Assembly: GCA_043497085.1 (NCBI GenBank)
Contig: JBIEKI010000014.1
Direction: 5' to 3' (one strand)
Source: Thalassobacillus sp043497085
GTDB taxonomy: Bacteria; Bacillota; Bacilli; Bacillales; Halobacillaceae
Length of the DNA: 64,000 bases
Of the stretch, positions 48,600-57,809 are shown one piece after another. The notes beneath the pieces are model-generated. The model did no database searches. It worked only from the letters and a program-made list of their open reading frames with translations, and was not told the DNA's origin. Numbering within the stretch: the first letter of the stretch is position 1; each line of letters starts with the position of its first letter. The position numbers and the translations under genes were made by a program.

Positions 48600-48905
48600 T
48601 TTAATACAGTTGAACCAACAGCCAAATGGTAATTTTATCCATAAAAAGACAAATAAAAAACCCGTCCTTAAAAAAAGGGACGAGATTGTCGCGGTACCAC
48701 CCTTGTTGCATGTAAAACATGCCACTTGTATCGATAACGGCTTGGTTCAAACCGTCTTCTGTACATACAGAAGAAAGCTCCGGACCGTAATTCGCAAGAT
48801 AAATGTGTACCGCCTCGCAGCAGCCGGCGGCTCTCTGGAACAGGGATTCTCTTGCTACTTCAATCGTTCATTGCTTTTGCTATTTAACTTAATAATATTT
48901 TTAAC
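48600..48905 (-). promoter_or_regulatory. T-box riboswitch of tyrS (tyrosine)
   Basis: On the minus strand the conserved T-box GGGTGGTACCGCG lies at 48690-48702. Downstream CGTCC-CTTTTTTTAA-GGACG with a T-run forms the terminator. The specifier is UAC (Tyr) at 48787-48789 in the Stem I loop, in context GAATTACGG. A promoter with TTGAAA is expected near 48915. Uncharged tRNA-Tyr would stabilise the antiterminator and allow tyrS transcription. Confidence 0.92.
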
Positions 48906-48966
48906 ATAGTCATTTCAAAAAAGCAATCTTAAATTAAATTCGTCCATACCTGAGCCTGGCAGAATG

Positions 48967-48975
48967 TGTTATAAT
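48967..48975 (+). promoter_or_regulatory. Extended -10 promoter of the PBP gene
   Basis: TGTTATAAT is a perfect extended -10 element, 30 bp before the PBP start codon. No clear -35 box is present. Confidence 0.55.
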
Positions 48976-49003
48976 ATAGACTGGAATTTTAGGAGGTCTT
49001 ATT

Positions 49004-52000
49004 ATGTCTAATAACCCATTAAAAGGTATAAATAAAGAGAAAATCAAAGAATTTTGGCAGAGTGGCAAACTGCAAAAGTCCAGCCGCATCACCTATGATG
49101 TTGCCTGGAACATCATTTTGTTCTTTATTATCCTTGGTGTCATCGGACTGTTTTTTGCCGGTGGTGCAGGCGCAGGATATTTCGCATCACTTGTCAAAGA
49201 CGAAACAGTCAGAAGCAAGGAGGAAATGAGTAAGGATATCTATGATTATTCCTCTACATCAGAACTTTATTTTGCAGATAACAAATACTTAGGAAAGATA
49301 CGCTCCGACTTGCACCGTGAGGAAATCACCCTCGAAGAGGTAGCTCCATACTTAAAACATGCAATCATCGCTACAGAGGATGCTAATTTCAATGAACACG
49401 ATGGCGTAGTACCTAAAGCAATTATGCGGGCTGTCGCACAGGAAGTAACCAACGCTTCTGTCAAAACCGGTGGAAGTACGCTCACACAACAATTAATAAA
49501 AAACCAGATCTTGACTAATGAAGTATCTTTTGAACGTAAAGCTAAAGAAATTCTTCTTGCCCTTCGCTTGGAGCGTTTCTTTGAAAAAGATGAAATATTA
49601 GAGGCATATTTGAACATCGTACCATTCGGTCGAGATGCAAACGGCCGCAATATTGCTGGTATTCAAACAGCAGCCCAGGGAATTTTCAATGTGGATGCAA
49701 AAGATCTATCCCTCCCTCAAGCTGCATTCATAGCAGGACTCCCTCAAAGTCCAACCTATTACTCTCCTTTTACTAATGGAGGAAAGCAAAAAGAAAACAT
49801 CGAACCGGGTCTTAGCAGAATGCGTGAGGTTTTGTCCCGGATGTTGGAGGCCGGGTATATTACCCAGCAGGAATACGACAAAGCGATCAACTATGACGTG
49901 AAAGCGAACCTGGCAAAGCCGGAACCTTCTTCAGTCAATGAATACCCTTGGCTGACCTTCGAAGTGGAAGACCGGGCAAAAGAGATTCTAACTAGGAATC
50001 TAGCAAAACAGGCCGGGTATACTTTGGAAGATTTAAAGAATAATGAAGATTTGAGAAAAGAATTCCAGCAAAATGCCGAACGTGCACTTCGTTCTGGTGG
50101 TTACAAAGTGCATACGACAATCAATAAAGATATGTATGATGTCGTCCAAAAAGTGAAAAATGAATATACCAATTATGGCCGCGATAAGACTACTCAATTG
50201 GAAGATGCTGATGGCAACATGGTAGATGTCACACTGCCTGTACAGGTAGGAAGTGTGATCATGGAAAACAAAACCGGCAAAGTGCTTGCCTTTATCGGGG
50301 GCCGTGACTTCTTTAATAAAGGTGAATTGAATCACGCTACTCAGGCACGTCGTTCAGCTGGTAGTACTATGAAACCAATTCTGGCTTACGCGCCGGGTAT
50401 TGAAGAAGGCGTGCTTCACCCTGGGTCTGTATTTGCCGATGTTCCTTACAAATATGAGAATTCCAATACAACATTGAGCAACTATACTGGAAGATACCAT
50501 GGGTTCACTTCGGTACGATACGCTTTGGCGAAATCTTATAACGTCCCTGCCGTCAAAGCTTATACTGAAGCAAAAAAGAGTGTAGATATGAAAAAATACG
50601 GAAAAGGCATGGGTTTCACTACTATTTCTGACGATGGTTATTCATGGCAGACTACCGCTATTGGTACCCATGAAGTGACAATTGAGGAAAACACCAATGC
50701 TTTCGCAACATTGGGGAATAACGGAAAGTTTGTCGATGCCTACATGATTGAGAAGATTGTCGACAAAAATGGCGATACAATTTACGAGCATGAAAGCAAA
50801 GCTGAAAAAGTCTTCAGTCCTCAAACCTCTTATTTGACGCTGGATATGATGAGAGATGTCCTTAAATACGGAACAGCCGCTGGCATTAAAGGACAGCTTA
50901 CCAACCCTGGCGTAGATTGGGCTGGTAAAACGGGTACCTCCAATGATTATAAAGATACGTGGTTTATTGCTACGAATCCGAATATCACTGTAAGCATGTG
51001 GATGGGTTATGATTACAAACTAAAACTTGATAGTAATGGTTATAGCAGCCGTAACACCACCCTGTGGGCACGTGTTGTCAATGCTATTTCTGAGGTCAAT
51101 CCTGAAGTCGCTGTTCCTAACAAGAGCTTCCAACGCCCAGAAGGTATTGTCCAGCGATCTTATTGCGCTACATCGGGGCTATTACCATCAGACTTATGTT
51201 CGAAAGCAGGGCTCGTAGAAACAGACATCTATAACGCTAAGTTCGCACCATCCAAGAAAGATGACAGCTTGATCAATGGCGGTAATTTCGTGAGAGTAAA
51301 AGATAAAACTGTGGTGGCAGGACCTAATACACCACGCGAATTTGTCAACGAAAGCTCAAACGGAGTCATGTTGAATCCTGAATTCTTAAAAGAAAACAAT
51401 CTGAATACCGCAGAAAAGCTTCGTCATCTGATACCTTCTTCCGGAAAATGGAGCAATGTCGCTTTACCAAGTGGAACTGCCTCCAACGTTTCCGAAGGTA
51501 TTGACAATGACGGCCAAAACCCAGCCGCACCTGGTGGAATTTCCGCAAGTGGATCCGCTATCAGCTGGTCTGCTTCATCCAGTAATGATGTGGTTGGTTA
51601 TCGTGTATATCGTGCTTCTTCTAAAGGCGGTCCGTTTAGCCTGATTGGCAGTACGACAAACACGAAGTATGGATTTTCTGGATCTGCCGGTTTCTATGCA
51701 GTTCGTGCTGTCGATTACTTTGGAATGGAATCTTCCTTGTCTTCTTCAACCAAGGTAGGATCTCCTGGACAGCCTAGCGAACCGGATGAACCAGCTGATA
51801 CTCCTCCAGAAGAGCCTCAAGAGGAACCAGAAGAAGATCCGGAGGAGCAGCCTGAGGAACCACCAGCTGGTGAGGAATCTGATGAACCGACAAACACGGA
51901 TGGTTCTGACACTAGTGACAGCAGTGAAAACAATTCAGGCAACGAAGATGGAAATACGAATGAAAACACGGAAGAAGAGACTACTGATTCCACTAATCAA

Positions 52001-52015
52001 AGCAATAACGGATGA
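49004..52015 (+). CDS. Class A penicillin-binding protein with FN3 and acidic tail
   Basis: This bifunctional 1003-residue enzyme polymerises glycan strands and crosslinks peptides outside the membrane. It has a cytoplasmic N-terminus, a membrane segment near residues 33-60, a glycosyltransferase domain (ATEDANFNEHDG near residue 125, GGSTLTQQLIKNQ, LEAYLNIVPFGR), a transpeptidase with AGSTMKPI (Ser near 453), AKSYNVPAV and WAGKTGTS (near 640), then a fibronectin-III-like domain (about 845-925) and a 75-residue Glu/Pro/Asp/Asn-rich tail. SD TAGGAGG precedes the ATG. In B. subtilis acsA lies between tyrS and acuABC; this PBP occupies that position. Confidence 0.95.
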   Translation: MSNNPLKGINKEKIKEFWQSGKLQKSSRITYDVAWNIILFFIILGVIGLFFAGGAGAGYFASLVKDETVRSKEEMSKDIYDYSSTSELYFADNKYLGKIRSDLHREEITLEEVAPYLKHAIIATEDANFNEHDGVVPKAIMRAVAQEVTNASVKTGGSTLTQQLIKNQILTNEVSFERKAKEILLALRLERFFEKDEILEAYLNIVPFGRDANGRNIAGIQTAAQGIFNVDAKDLSLPQAAFIAGLPQSPTYYSPFTNGGKQKENIEPGLSRMREVLSRMLEAGYITQQEYDKAINYDVKANLAKPEPSSVNEYPWLTFEVEDRAKEILTRNLAKQAGYTLEDLKNNEDLRKEFQQNAERALRSGGYKVHTTINKDMYDVVQKVKNEYTNYGRDKTTQLEDADGNMVDVTLPVQVGSVIMENKTGKVLAFIGGRDFFNKGELNHATQARRSAGSTMKPILAYAPGIEEGVLHPGSVFADVPYKYENSNTTLSNYTGRYHGFTSVRYALAKSYNVPAVKAYTEAKKSVDMKKYGKGMGFTTISDDGYSWQTTAIGTHEVTIEENTNAFATLGNNGKFVDAYMIEKIVDKNGDTIYEHESKAEKVFSPQTSYLTLDMMRDVLKYGTAAGIKGQLTNPGVDWAGKTGTSNDYKDTWFIATNPNITVSMWMGYDYKLKLDSNGYSSRNTTLWARVVNAISEVNPEVAVPNKSFQRPEGIVQRSYCATSGLLPSDLCSKAGLVETDIYNAKFAPSKKDDSLINGGNFVRVKDKTVVAGPNTPREFVNESSNGVMLNPEFLKENNLNTAEKLRHLIPSSGKWSNVALPSGTASNVSEGIDNDGQNPAAPGGISASGSAISWSASSSNDVVGYRVYRASSKGGPFSLIGSTTNTKYGFSGSAGFYAVRAVDYFGMESSLSSSTKVGSPGQPSEPDEPADTPPEEPQEEPEEDPEEQPEEPPAGEESDEPTNTDGSDTSDSSENNSGNEDGNTNENTEEETTDSTNQSNNG

Positions 52016-52024
52016 TATATTGTC

Positions 52025-52066
52025 AACTCCCCCTCTGCCTTAGTCAGAGCGGGGAGTTTTTTATTA
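52025..52066 (+). terminator. PBP gene terminator
   Basis: AACTCCCC and GGGGAGTT with inner CTCTG/CAGAG form a long stem followed by TTTTTATT. Confidence 0.92.
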
Positions 52067-52163
52067 CTTGGGGTTCATGCCAGTTGATAGATTCAATTTA
52101 GGTAGATTTCATGTATAATGGAAAACAACAGTGATAATAACCTTTATAGCAGGTGGTGTATCG

Positions 52164-52811
52164 ATGAAGCATGTAAAAACGTATCATTCCAAGGAACTGG
52201 ATACGGAAAATGGACCTTTGGTCATTGAAGGCCCGCTTACCTCTGAAGAACTCTCCAACTATGAATTTCACCCAGATTTGAATGCCTTTCGTCCAGGTCC
52301 AAAGCAATTCGAAGCAATCAAGAGTATTGCTGACTTTGAAGAAGGCCGAATTATCATTGCAAGACATGAAAATACCATAGCCGGCTATGTAACTTATCTG
52401 CATCCAGATCCGCTGGAGCGGTGGTCAGAGTTTCAAATGGAAGACTTGATTGAACTTGGAGCCATTGAAGTCATCCCGGATTTTCGAGGTGCCCGGGTTG
52501 GTTCTCATTTACTGCAAGTAGCGATGATGGACGAATTTATGGAGAATTATATTATCATTTCTACCGAGTACTATTGGCATTGGGATTTGAAAGGTACTGG
52601 GCTTAGCATATGGAATTACCGAAAAGTGATGGAAAAAATGATGGCGGCAGGCGGACTGAAACCTGCTCCGACAGATGACCCTGAAATCGTATCTCATCCC
52701 GCAAACTGTTTGATGGTACGTCTCGGCAAGCATGTTCCCGAGTCATCCATAGAAAAGTTTGATCAATTGAGATTTTTGAACCGTCACAGACAAGGAAAAC
52801 AAGGGAGGTAA
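52164..52811 (+). CDS. acuA: Protein acetyltransferase AcuA
   Basis: AcuA acetylates and inactivates acetyl-CoA synthetase (AcsA) in Bacillus. The 215-residue protein starts MKHVKTYHSKELDTENGP and shows the GNAT fold with VGYVTYLHPDPLERWSEFQ-like segment (here AGYVTYLHPDPLERWSEFQ), LGAIEVIPDFRGARVGSHLL (acetyl-CoA pocket) and SHPANCLMVRLGKHV. ATG at 52164 follows SD AGGTGGT. A good -10 (TATAAT at 52114-52119) lies upstream. It starts the acuABC operon; acuB follows by 4 bp. Confidence 0.95.
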   Translation: MKHVKTYHSKELDTENGPLVIEGPLTSEELSNYEFHPDLNAFRPGPKQFEAIKSIADFEEGRIIIARHENTIAGYVTYLHPDPLERWSEFQMEDLIELGAIEVIPDFRGARVGSHLLQVAMMDEFMENYIIISTEYYWHWDLKGTGLSIWNYRKVMEKMMAAGGLKPAPTDDPEIVSHPANCLMVRLGKHVPESSIEKFDQLRFLNRHRQGKQGR

Positions 52812-52815
52812 TCCA

Positions 52816-53460
52816 ATGCTTGTAGAAGAAATCATGAAAACTGAAGTAATCACTATGGCACCTACAGAAACTATCGGCAAAGCACTCCGGCTGTTGAATG
52901 ACCATCATATCCGGCATTTACCGATTGTTGATAGTGAAAATCAGGTGCTCGGTATTGTTTCCGATCGTGATGTCCGGGATGCCAGCCCATCAATTTTTGA
53001 TGATTCGGAACCGGATGAGTTTGAAAATGAAATACAAACCATCATGTCCAATCCTGTCATCACTGTCCACCCGCTCGATTTTGTCGAAGAAGTGGCAAGC
53101 ATATTTTATGAACACGAAATAGCTTGTGTACCAGTGACGAAAGAAGATAAACTGGTAGGGATCATCACAGAAAAAGACATGCTATATACGTTAATACAAT
53201 TGACAGGAACCAATGTACAAAGTTCTCAAATTGAAATCAAAGTTAAAAATATACCTGGCATCCTTCCGAAAGTGACACAGGTATTCGGGAAAAGAAAAGT
53301 CAATATCAGTTCTGTTTTAATTTATCCATACAAACCTGATTCTCGCTACAAAATACTTGTCTTCCGTATTCAAACCATGAATCCGATGCCTACGATCGAG
53401 GACTTGAAAGAAGCGGGATATGAAGTGTTATGGCCAAACATGCCGGGGATGTCATTATGA
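52816..53460 (+). CDS. acuB: AcuB, CBS-pair and ACT domain protein
   Basis: AcuB is the second gene of acuABC; its exact role in acetoin or acetate use is not known. The 214-residue protein has a CBS pair (residues 1-130: TIGKALRLLNDHHIRHLPIV, VLGIVSDRDVRD, EHEIACVPVTKEDKLVGIIT) that likely senses adenine nucleotides, then an ACT domain (residues 138-210: IEIKVKNIPGILPKVTQVFG). SD GGGAGG precedes the ATG. Its stop overlaps acuC (ATGA). Confidence 0.95.
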   Translation: MLVEEIMKTEVITMAPTETIGKALRLLNDHHIRHLPIVDSENQVLGIVSDRDVRDASPSIFDDSEPDEFENEIQTIMSNPVITVHPLDFVEEVASIFYEHEIACVPVTKEDKLVGIITEKDMLYTLIQLTGTNVQSSQIEIKVKNIPGILPKVTQVFGKRKVNISSVLIYPYKPDSRYKILVFRIQTMNPMPTIEDLKEAGYEVLWPNMPGMSL

Positions 53461-54635
53461 ATTGTAAGGCCGGATTCGTTTATTCCGATGCTTTCATCAA
53501 ATATCATTTTCGAGATGATCATCCCTTCAATCAATTACGTGTACAGATGACCAAGGAATTACTCGAATCTGAAAAAGTATTGGAATCTGAACATTTTCTC
53601 TCTCCCCGGTTAGCTACGGAAGAGGAGTTGGCGCTGGTACATAGTCCTACCTATATAGAGGCTGTTAAAAAGGCAAGCAAAGGAGCACTGACCGAAGAGG
53701 AAGGTATGGAGTTTGGCATCGGTACCGAAGACACTCCTATGTTTACTGGCATGCATGAGGCTTCTTCCCTTTTAGTCGGTAGTACATTGACTGCAATTGA
53801 TGCTGTATTAGAAGGCAACTGTGAACATGCTTTGAACCTTGGCGGCGGCCTGCATCATGGATTTGAACGAAAAGCTTCCGGATTTTGCATCTATAATGAC
53901 GGGGCGGTTGGTATAGAATATATTAGAAAAAAATATAACTATAAGGTGTTGTATGTGGATACGGATGCCCATCATGGAGACGGCGTCCAATGGTTATTCT
54001 ACGACGACCCTAATGTCTGCACACTCTCTATTCATGAGACTGGACGCTACTTATTTCCAGGCACAGGCAATGTGACGGAGCGGGGACTTAAAGAAGGATA
54101 TGGCTATTCCTTCAACCTTCCTATCGACGCTTTTACAGAAGACGAATCCTTTCTTGACTTATATGAATCCGCTCTCAAAGAAATAGTGGAATATTTCCAG
54201 CCTGATGTTATTTTGACCCAGAACGGAGCAGATGCTCACTACTTTGATCCATTGACTCATTTATGTTCTACTATGAAAACATACGAACGGATACCTCAAC
54301 TCGCTCATGAATTAGCCCATCAACATTGTGAAGGACGTTGGATTGCGCTTGGCGGCGGGGGATATGATATGTGGCGGGTAGTACCGAGAGCATGGGCTCA
54401 AATTTGGAAGACAATGATATCTGGTCAACCTTTTCAAGGAAAATTACCGGAGGATTGGAGAAATAAATGGCAAAAGCAAGCCCCTGTTGAACTTCCGACC
54501 ACCTGGCATGATCCTGAAGGTCTTTATAAACCTATTCCGCGAAAAGCGGAAATTACAGAAAAAAATAAAAAAGTGTTAGCTAATGCGTTACAATTTATCC
54601 ATAATCAAAAAAAATACAACCATTTATCCCCATAA
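53457..54635 (+). CDS. acuC: Histone-deacetylase-like protein AcuC
   Basis: AcuC removes acetyl groups from AcsA and so reactivates it. The 392-residue protein has the HDAC fold: HPFNQLRVQMTKELL, NLGGGLHHGFERKASGFC, the metal and charge-relay block VDTDAHHGDGVQWLFY, QNGADAHYFDPLTHL and LGGGGYDMWRV, with the catalytic His pair in LHH and DAHH. The ATG at 53457 overlaps the acuB stop, so coupling is likely; an upstream in-frame ATG lies within acuB. The target AcsA is not encoded in this window. Confidence 0.96.
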   Translation: MNCKAGFVYSDAFIKYHFRDDHPFNQLRVQMTKELLESEKVLESEHFLSPRLATEEELALVHSPTYIEAVKKASKGALTEEEGMEFGIGTEDTPMFTGMHEASSLLVGSTLTAIDAVLEGNCEHALNLGGGLHHGFERKASGFCIYNDGAVGIEYIRKKYNYKVLYVDTDAHHGDGVQWLFYDDPNVCTLSIHETGRYLFPGTGNVTERGLKEGYGYSFNLPIDAFTEDESFLDLYESALKEIVEYFQPDVILTQNGADAHYFDPLTHLCSTMKTYERIPQLAHELAHQHCEGRWIALGGGGYDMWRVVPRAWAQIWKTMISGQPFQGKLPEDWRNKWQKQAPVELPTTWHDPEGLYKPIPRKAEITEKNKKVLANALQFIHNQKKYNHLSP

Positions 54636-55090
54636 AAACAAAAGCGCAAGCGCCTTACTAGTAATGATGTTCGACTAAAAACGGCACGTCCTGTGCCAAC
54701 GTCGAACTGACCTGCATCCTCGAAAAAGGAAACCACTTTTTCTTCGTGCGATGTAGTTCTAAGAAGCATTCCTTGTCCTGCAGGCCCCCGACAAGCTTAA
54801 GCCAAGCCTTGCCGTGACGTTTTTTGTACTTTCAGTCAAATCAAGTTTAATAAAGGTTTAAAGTATAAGTAAAACTAAGGCTTTCGCCATATACCCTCGG
54901 CGATAAGCCAAGTTTTTCTAATCACAGAGAGGATTGACTTAAGACCTCGAGGGGGTAGGCGCTGGCCGATGAAAACGCCACGTCCTGTGGCGACATCGGC
55001 ACTAGCACGTCCTGGGCGTCGGAGCTGGATGCAGCCCGTTGCAAAATGCTTTATACCCAAATGACTCAATTTAATTATTTCCTAGACGAT
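54636..55090. repeat. Cluster of structured intergenic hairpin repeats
   Basis: No gene is credible here; this convergent spacer is packed with inverted repeats. Two related hairpins share a CAC-GTCCT-GTG apical loop: 54669-54707 (GTTCGAC, GGCAC-GTCCT-GTGCC, GTCGAAC) and 54965-55000 (GCCGATG, CGCCAC-GTCCT-GTGGCG, CATCGGC). Others are CTTGTC/GACAAG (54773-54796) and AGGCTT-CGCC/GGCG-AAGCC (54881-54912). AAAAGCGCAAGCGCCTT at the left is a common Bacillaceae repeat opening. Confidence 0.7.
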
Positions 55091-55138
55091 AAAAAACCAC
55101 CTGTATGCTGGTATCCCAGCGCAATCAGGTGGTTTTTT
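55091..55138 (-). terminator. Bidirectional terminator of motPS
   Basis: AAAAAACCACCTG and CAGGTGGTTTTTT form a 13-bp perfect stem with runs of A and T, just after the motS stop; it works in both directions. Confidence 0.92.
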
Positions 55139-55143
55139 AATGG

Positions 55144-55950
55144 TTAAGAGGAAGTTTTTTCACGGCTGTATGCAGGATCTAAAATAACTATTTCTACTCG
55201 CCTGTTTTTCCCCCAATTTTCAGGAGAATCATTAGGTGCAGCTGGACGTGTATCTCCATAGGCTACTGCAGAAAAACGTTCCCTATCCAGACTGGTTTCT
55301 CCTACAATATAGCGAATAACACTGCTCGCCCTGGCACCGGATAGCTCCCAGTTAGATGGATAACGGAACGTCGAGATGGGACGATCATCGGTATGTCCCT
55401 CTACAGTAATATCGTTCGGAATATTCTTCAGCAATGTTCCGACCTTACTGAGGAATGGTTTTCCTGATTCTAATACTTCTGCTTCAGCTGACTCAAATAA
55501 TAATTGCTCTTGAAGTACCAGTACCACTCCACGATCTGTGCGATTAGCAGATATCACATCATTCAGCTGATTATTATTTAAAAAAGTTTCCACTTCTTCA
55601 ACTAATTGATCAAGTTCGTGTTCTTTTTGAGAATGATCATCTTCAGCGTCGTGTTCCGTGGTATTGACTTCGTTGGTTGGATTTTCAAATTCATTCGATT
55701 GTTCCCCATTCTCCTCCGGGTCTGTCTTTTCTGTCGGGTTATCCATTTCCACAGGGGAAGGGTAAAAATCGAAGATCATCCTGTTACGGAAAGATTCAGA
55801 GATTGCTTCAAACTTAACTAGATCGATTTGTGACATCGAAAATAATAAGATGAAGAAAACAAGGATCAGAGTCATCAGATCAGAGTATGTAACCATCCAG
55901 CGTGGGGCACCTTTTTCTTCCCGCTTTTTTATGCGATTCCTACGCCTCAT
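55144..55950 (-). CDS. motS: Flagellar motor stator protein MotS
   Basis: MotS is the MotB-like subunit of the sodium-driven MotPS stator in Bacillus. From the ATG at 55950 the protein has 268 residues: basic N-terminus (RRRNRIKKREEKGAPRW), one membrane helix with the ion-binding Asp24 (VTYSDLMTLILVFFILLFS), then an acidic linker and an OmpA-type peptidoglycan-binding domain (VEGHTDDRPISTFRYPSNWE, in part: EGHTDDRPISTF). Start chosen from MotS homologues and SD GGGGGAAG; it overlaps motP by 11 bp. Na+ use is inferred from family. Confidence 0.95.
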   Translation of the reverse strand: MRRRNRIKKREEKGAPRWMVTYSDLMTLILVFFILLFSMSQIDLVKFEAISESFRNRMIFDFYPSPVEMDNPTEKTDPEENGEQSNEFENPTNEVNTTEHDAEDDHSQKEHELDQLVEEVETFLNNNQLNDVISANRTDRGVVLVLQEQLLFESAEAEVLESGKPFLSKVGTLLKNIPNDITVEGHTDDRPISTFRYPSNWELSGARASSVIRYIVGETSLDRERFSAVAYGDTRPAAPNDSPENWGKNRRVEIVILDPAYSREKTSS

Positions 55951-56758
55951 TGGCTGCTTCCCCCACAAAGGCTTCTTCTTCCTGACTCTCTTGTTTTTCT
56001 TCCTCTGAAAGGAAGGCACTTAATTTCTCTTCCAGGATTTTAGGGTTTTGTCCTGATTGTACCCCAATGACTCCTTCGATGATGATTTGTTTTATAAATA
56101 TCTCTTGTTCCGTCTTATTTTCAAGCTTACCTGCCATTGGAATAAATACCAGGTTAGCCATTACTGTGCCATAAAAAGTGGTTAAAAGAGCAACAGCCAT
56201 TTTCGGACCTAAAGTTGTAGGATCTGTCAGACTGTTCAGCATAAGCACAAGACCGATCAACGTCCCAATCATCCCCCATGCTGGAGCATATTCTCCTGCT
56301 TTTTCAATAATCGACCTTCCTCTTTGATGCCTTTCTTCTAAAGCGGCAATCTCTGCATCCATAATATCCTGAATAACATCAGGCTCAATACCGTCCACAG
56401 CTAACAAGATCCCTTTTCTGATAAAAGGATCCTCGACCTCCTCCAGCTCTGATTCCAAGGCTAGCAAGCCTTCTCGTCTGGCTCTCTCTGATAGCCGTAT
56501 AAATAGCGTGATCAGTTCACGAAGATTCAAATCATTTTGATGAAATGATTCTTTGAACACTCGAAAAGTAAGCTTGATCTCGCTTATATTAAAATTAATA
56601 ATAAGTGCTGCCATTAATCCCCCTAGGACAATCACGATCGATGAGACTTGAATGAAGGATTGGACTCCGGAGGTCCCACCACTGGAAAGAATCCCGAACA
56701 TGATCATAATCGCACCTAAAGTAATGCCGACAGGAGTTAAAATATCACGCTTTTTCAT
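55940..56758 (-). CDS. motP: Flagellar motor stator protein MotP
   Basis: MotP is the MotA-like channel subunit that couples Na+ flow to flagellar rotation. The 272-residue protein has four membrane helices (about residues 9-28, 35-55, 155-180, 185-208), a cytoplasmic loop, PAWGMIGTLIGLVLML and TTLGPKMAVALLTTFYGTVM, with the family proline and glycine pattern. The C-terminus is acidic (EEKQESQEEEAF). It overlaps motS by 11 bp. The MotPS pair lies beside ccpA, as in B. subtilis (ytxD, ytxE). Confidence 0.95.
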   Translation of the reverse strand: MKKRDILTPVGITLGAIMIMFGILSSGGTSGVQSFIQVSSIVIVLGGLMAALIINFNISEIKLTFRVFKESFHQNDLNLRELITLFIRLSERARREGLLALESELEEVEDPFIRKGILLAVDGIEPDVIQDIMDAEIAALEERHQRGRSIIEKAGEYAPAWGMIGTLIGLVLMLNSLTDPTTLGPKMAVALLTTFYGTVMANLVFIPMAGKLENKTEQEIFIKQIIIEGVIGVQSGQNPKILEEKLSAFLSEEEKQESQEEEAFVGEAANEA

Positions 56759-56813
56759 ACTCTCTCTCCCTAACTAACACGTATATATTCTACTCCTAAT
56801 ATCGACACCATTT

Positions 56814-57809
56814 TTACTTTGTTGAGTTTCTTTCAATAATTCGATGCGGAAGTACTACGTTTTGTTCCGTTACTTCTTCTTTGTTCATATATTTTGTCAA
56901 TAAACGCATAGCTACTGCTCCTATATCATACATTGGCTGAACGACAGTAGATAACGTCGGTCGTACCATTGTGGCAAGACGTGTGTTATCAAACCCGAAC
57001 ACTTCAATATCTTCCGGCACCTTCAAACCAGAATCCTGAGCCCCGTGAATGACTCCCAGTGCCATTTCATCAGAAGCGACAAAAATTGCAGTAGGGACCT
57101 GTCCCCCGGTATTCAACTGTTCAAAGGCTTCAATGCCAGAGTCATAGGAATAATCGCCAGTTACAATTAAATCTTCAGAGACTTCTCGTCCTGCCTCTTT
57201 TAAGGCGCGTTTATATCCATCCAGCTTCTGGTTATTTATTTCTGTATTTTCGGGTCCAGAAACAAAAGCTATCCGCTCATTATTATGTGAAATTAATAGT
57301 TCTGTCGCTTCAAAGGCAGCTTCTTCATAATTGATATTCACGGATGGTGTACTTTCCGTTTCATCGATGGTAGCAGCCAAAGCTACTGGAACAGAAGCGT
57401 TATTGAATTCACGGATATGGTCATCGGTTATTTTCCCGCCCATGAACACAAGACCATCCACTTGCTTTCCTAACATCGTATTGATTAAATGTATTTCCTT
57501 TTCTTTATTTTGGTCCGAGTTGCTTAAGATGATATTATAATTGTACATCGTAGCAATATCTTCAATACCTCTGGCTAGTTCTGCAAAAAAGATACTGGAA
57601 ATATCCGGGATGATGACACCTACCGTTGTTGTCTTTTTACTTGCCAAACCTCTAGCTACGGCGTTTGGACGATACCCCAGATTCTCAATCGCGTCCAACA
57701 CCTTTTTCCTTGTTGCCGGCTTAACGTTCGGGTTGCCGTTGACAACCCTGGAAACAGTTGCCATTGAAACATTTGCTTCTCTTGCTACATCGTATATAGT
57801 TACATTCAT
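56814..57809 (-). CDS. ccpA: Catabolite control protein A
   Basis: CcpA is the LacI-type master regulator of carbon catabolite control; with HPr-Ser-P it binds cre sites. The 331-residue protein starts MNVTIYDVAREANVSMATVSR with the helix-turn-helix and the minor-groove hinge VARGLASKKT near residue 55, then a periplasmic-binding-like core (VGVIIPDISSIFFAELARGI). SD AGGAGGG lies 8 bp before the ATG. Its targets probably include ackA, pfkA, aroA and citZ in this window, where cre-like sites occur. Confidence 0.97.
   Translation of the reverse strand: MNVTIYDVAREANVSMATVSRVVNGNPNVKPATRKKVLDAIENLGYRPNAVARGLASKKTTTVGVIIPDISSIFFAELARGIEDIATMYNYNIILSNSDQNKEKEIHLINTMLGKQVDGLVFMGGKITDDHIREFNNASVPVALAATIDETESTPSVNINYEEAAFEATELLISHNNERIAFVSGPENTEINNQKLDGYKRALKEAGREVSEDLIVTGDYSYDSGIEAFEQLNTGGQVPTAIFVASDEMALGVIHGAQDSGLKVPEDIEVFGFDNTRLATMVRPTLSTVVQPMYDIGAVAMRLLTKYMNKEEVTEQNVVLPHRIIERNSTK

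Noticed and set aside
48585..48725. 47-codon extension of tyrS
   Set aside because: It reads through the T-box leader; the correct ATG at 48584 has an SD and matches TyrS length.
54875..55069. 64-residue minus-strand open frame in the acuC-motS spacer
   Set aside because: It covers covarying hairpins and has no SD; it is a chance frame in repeats.
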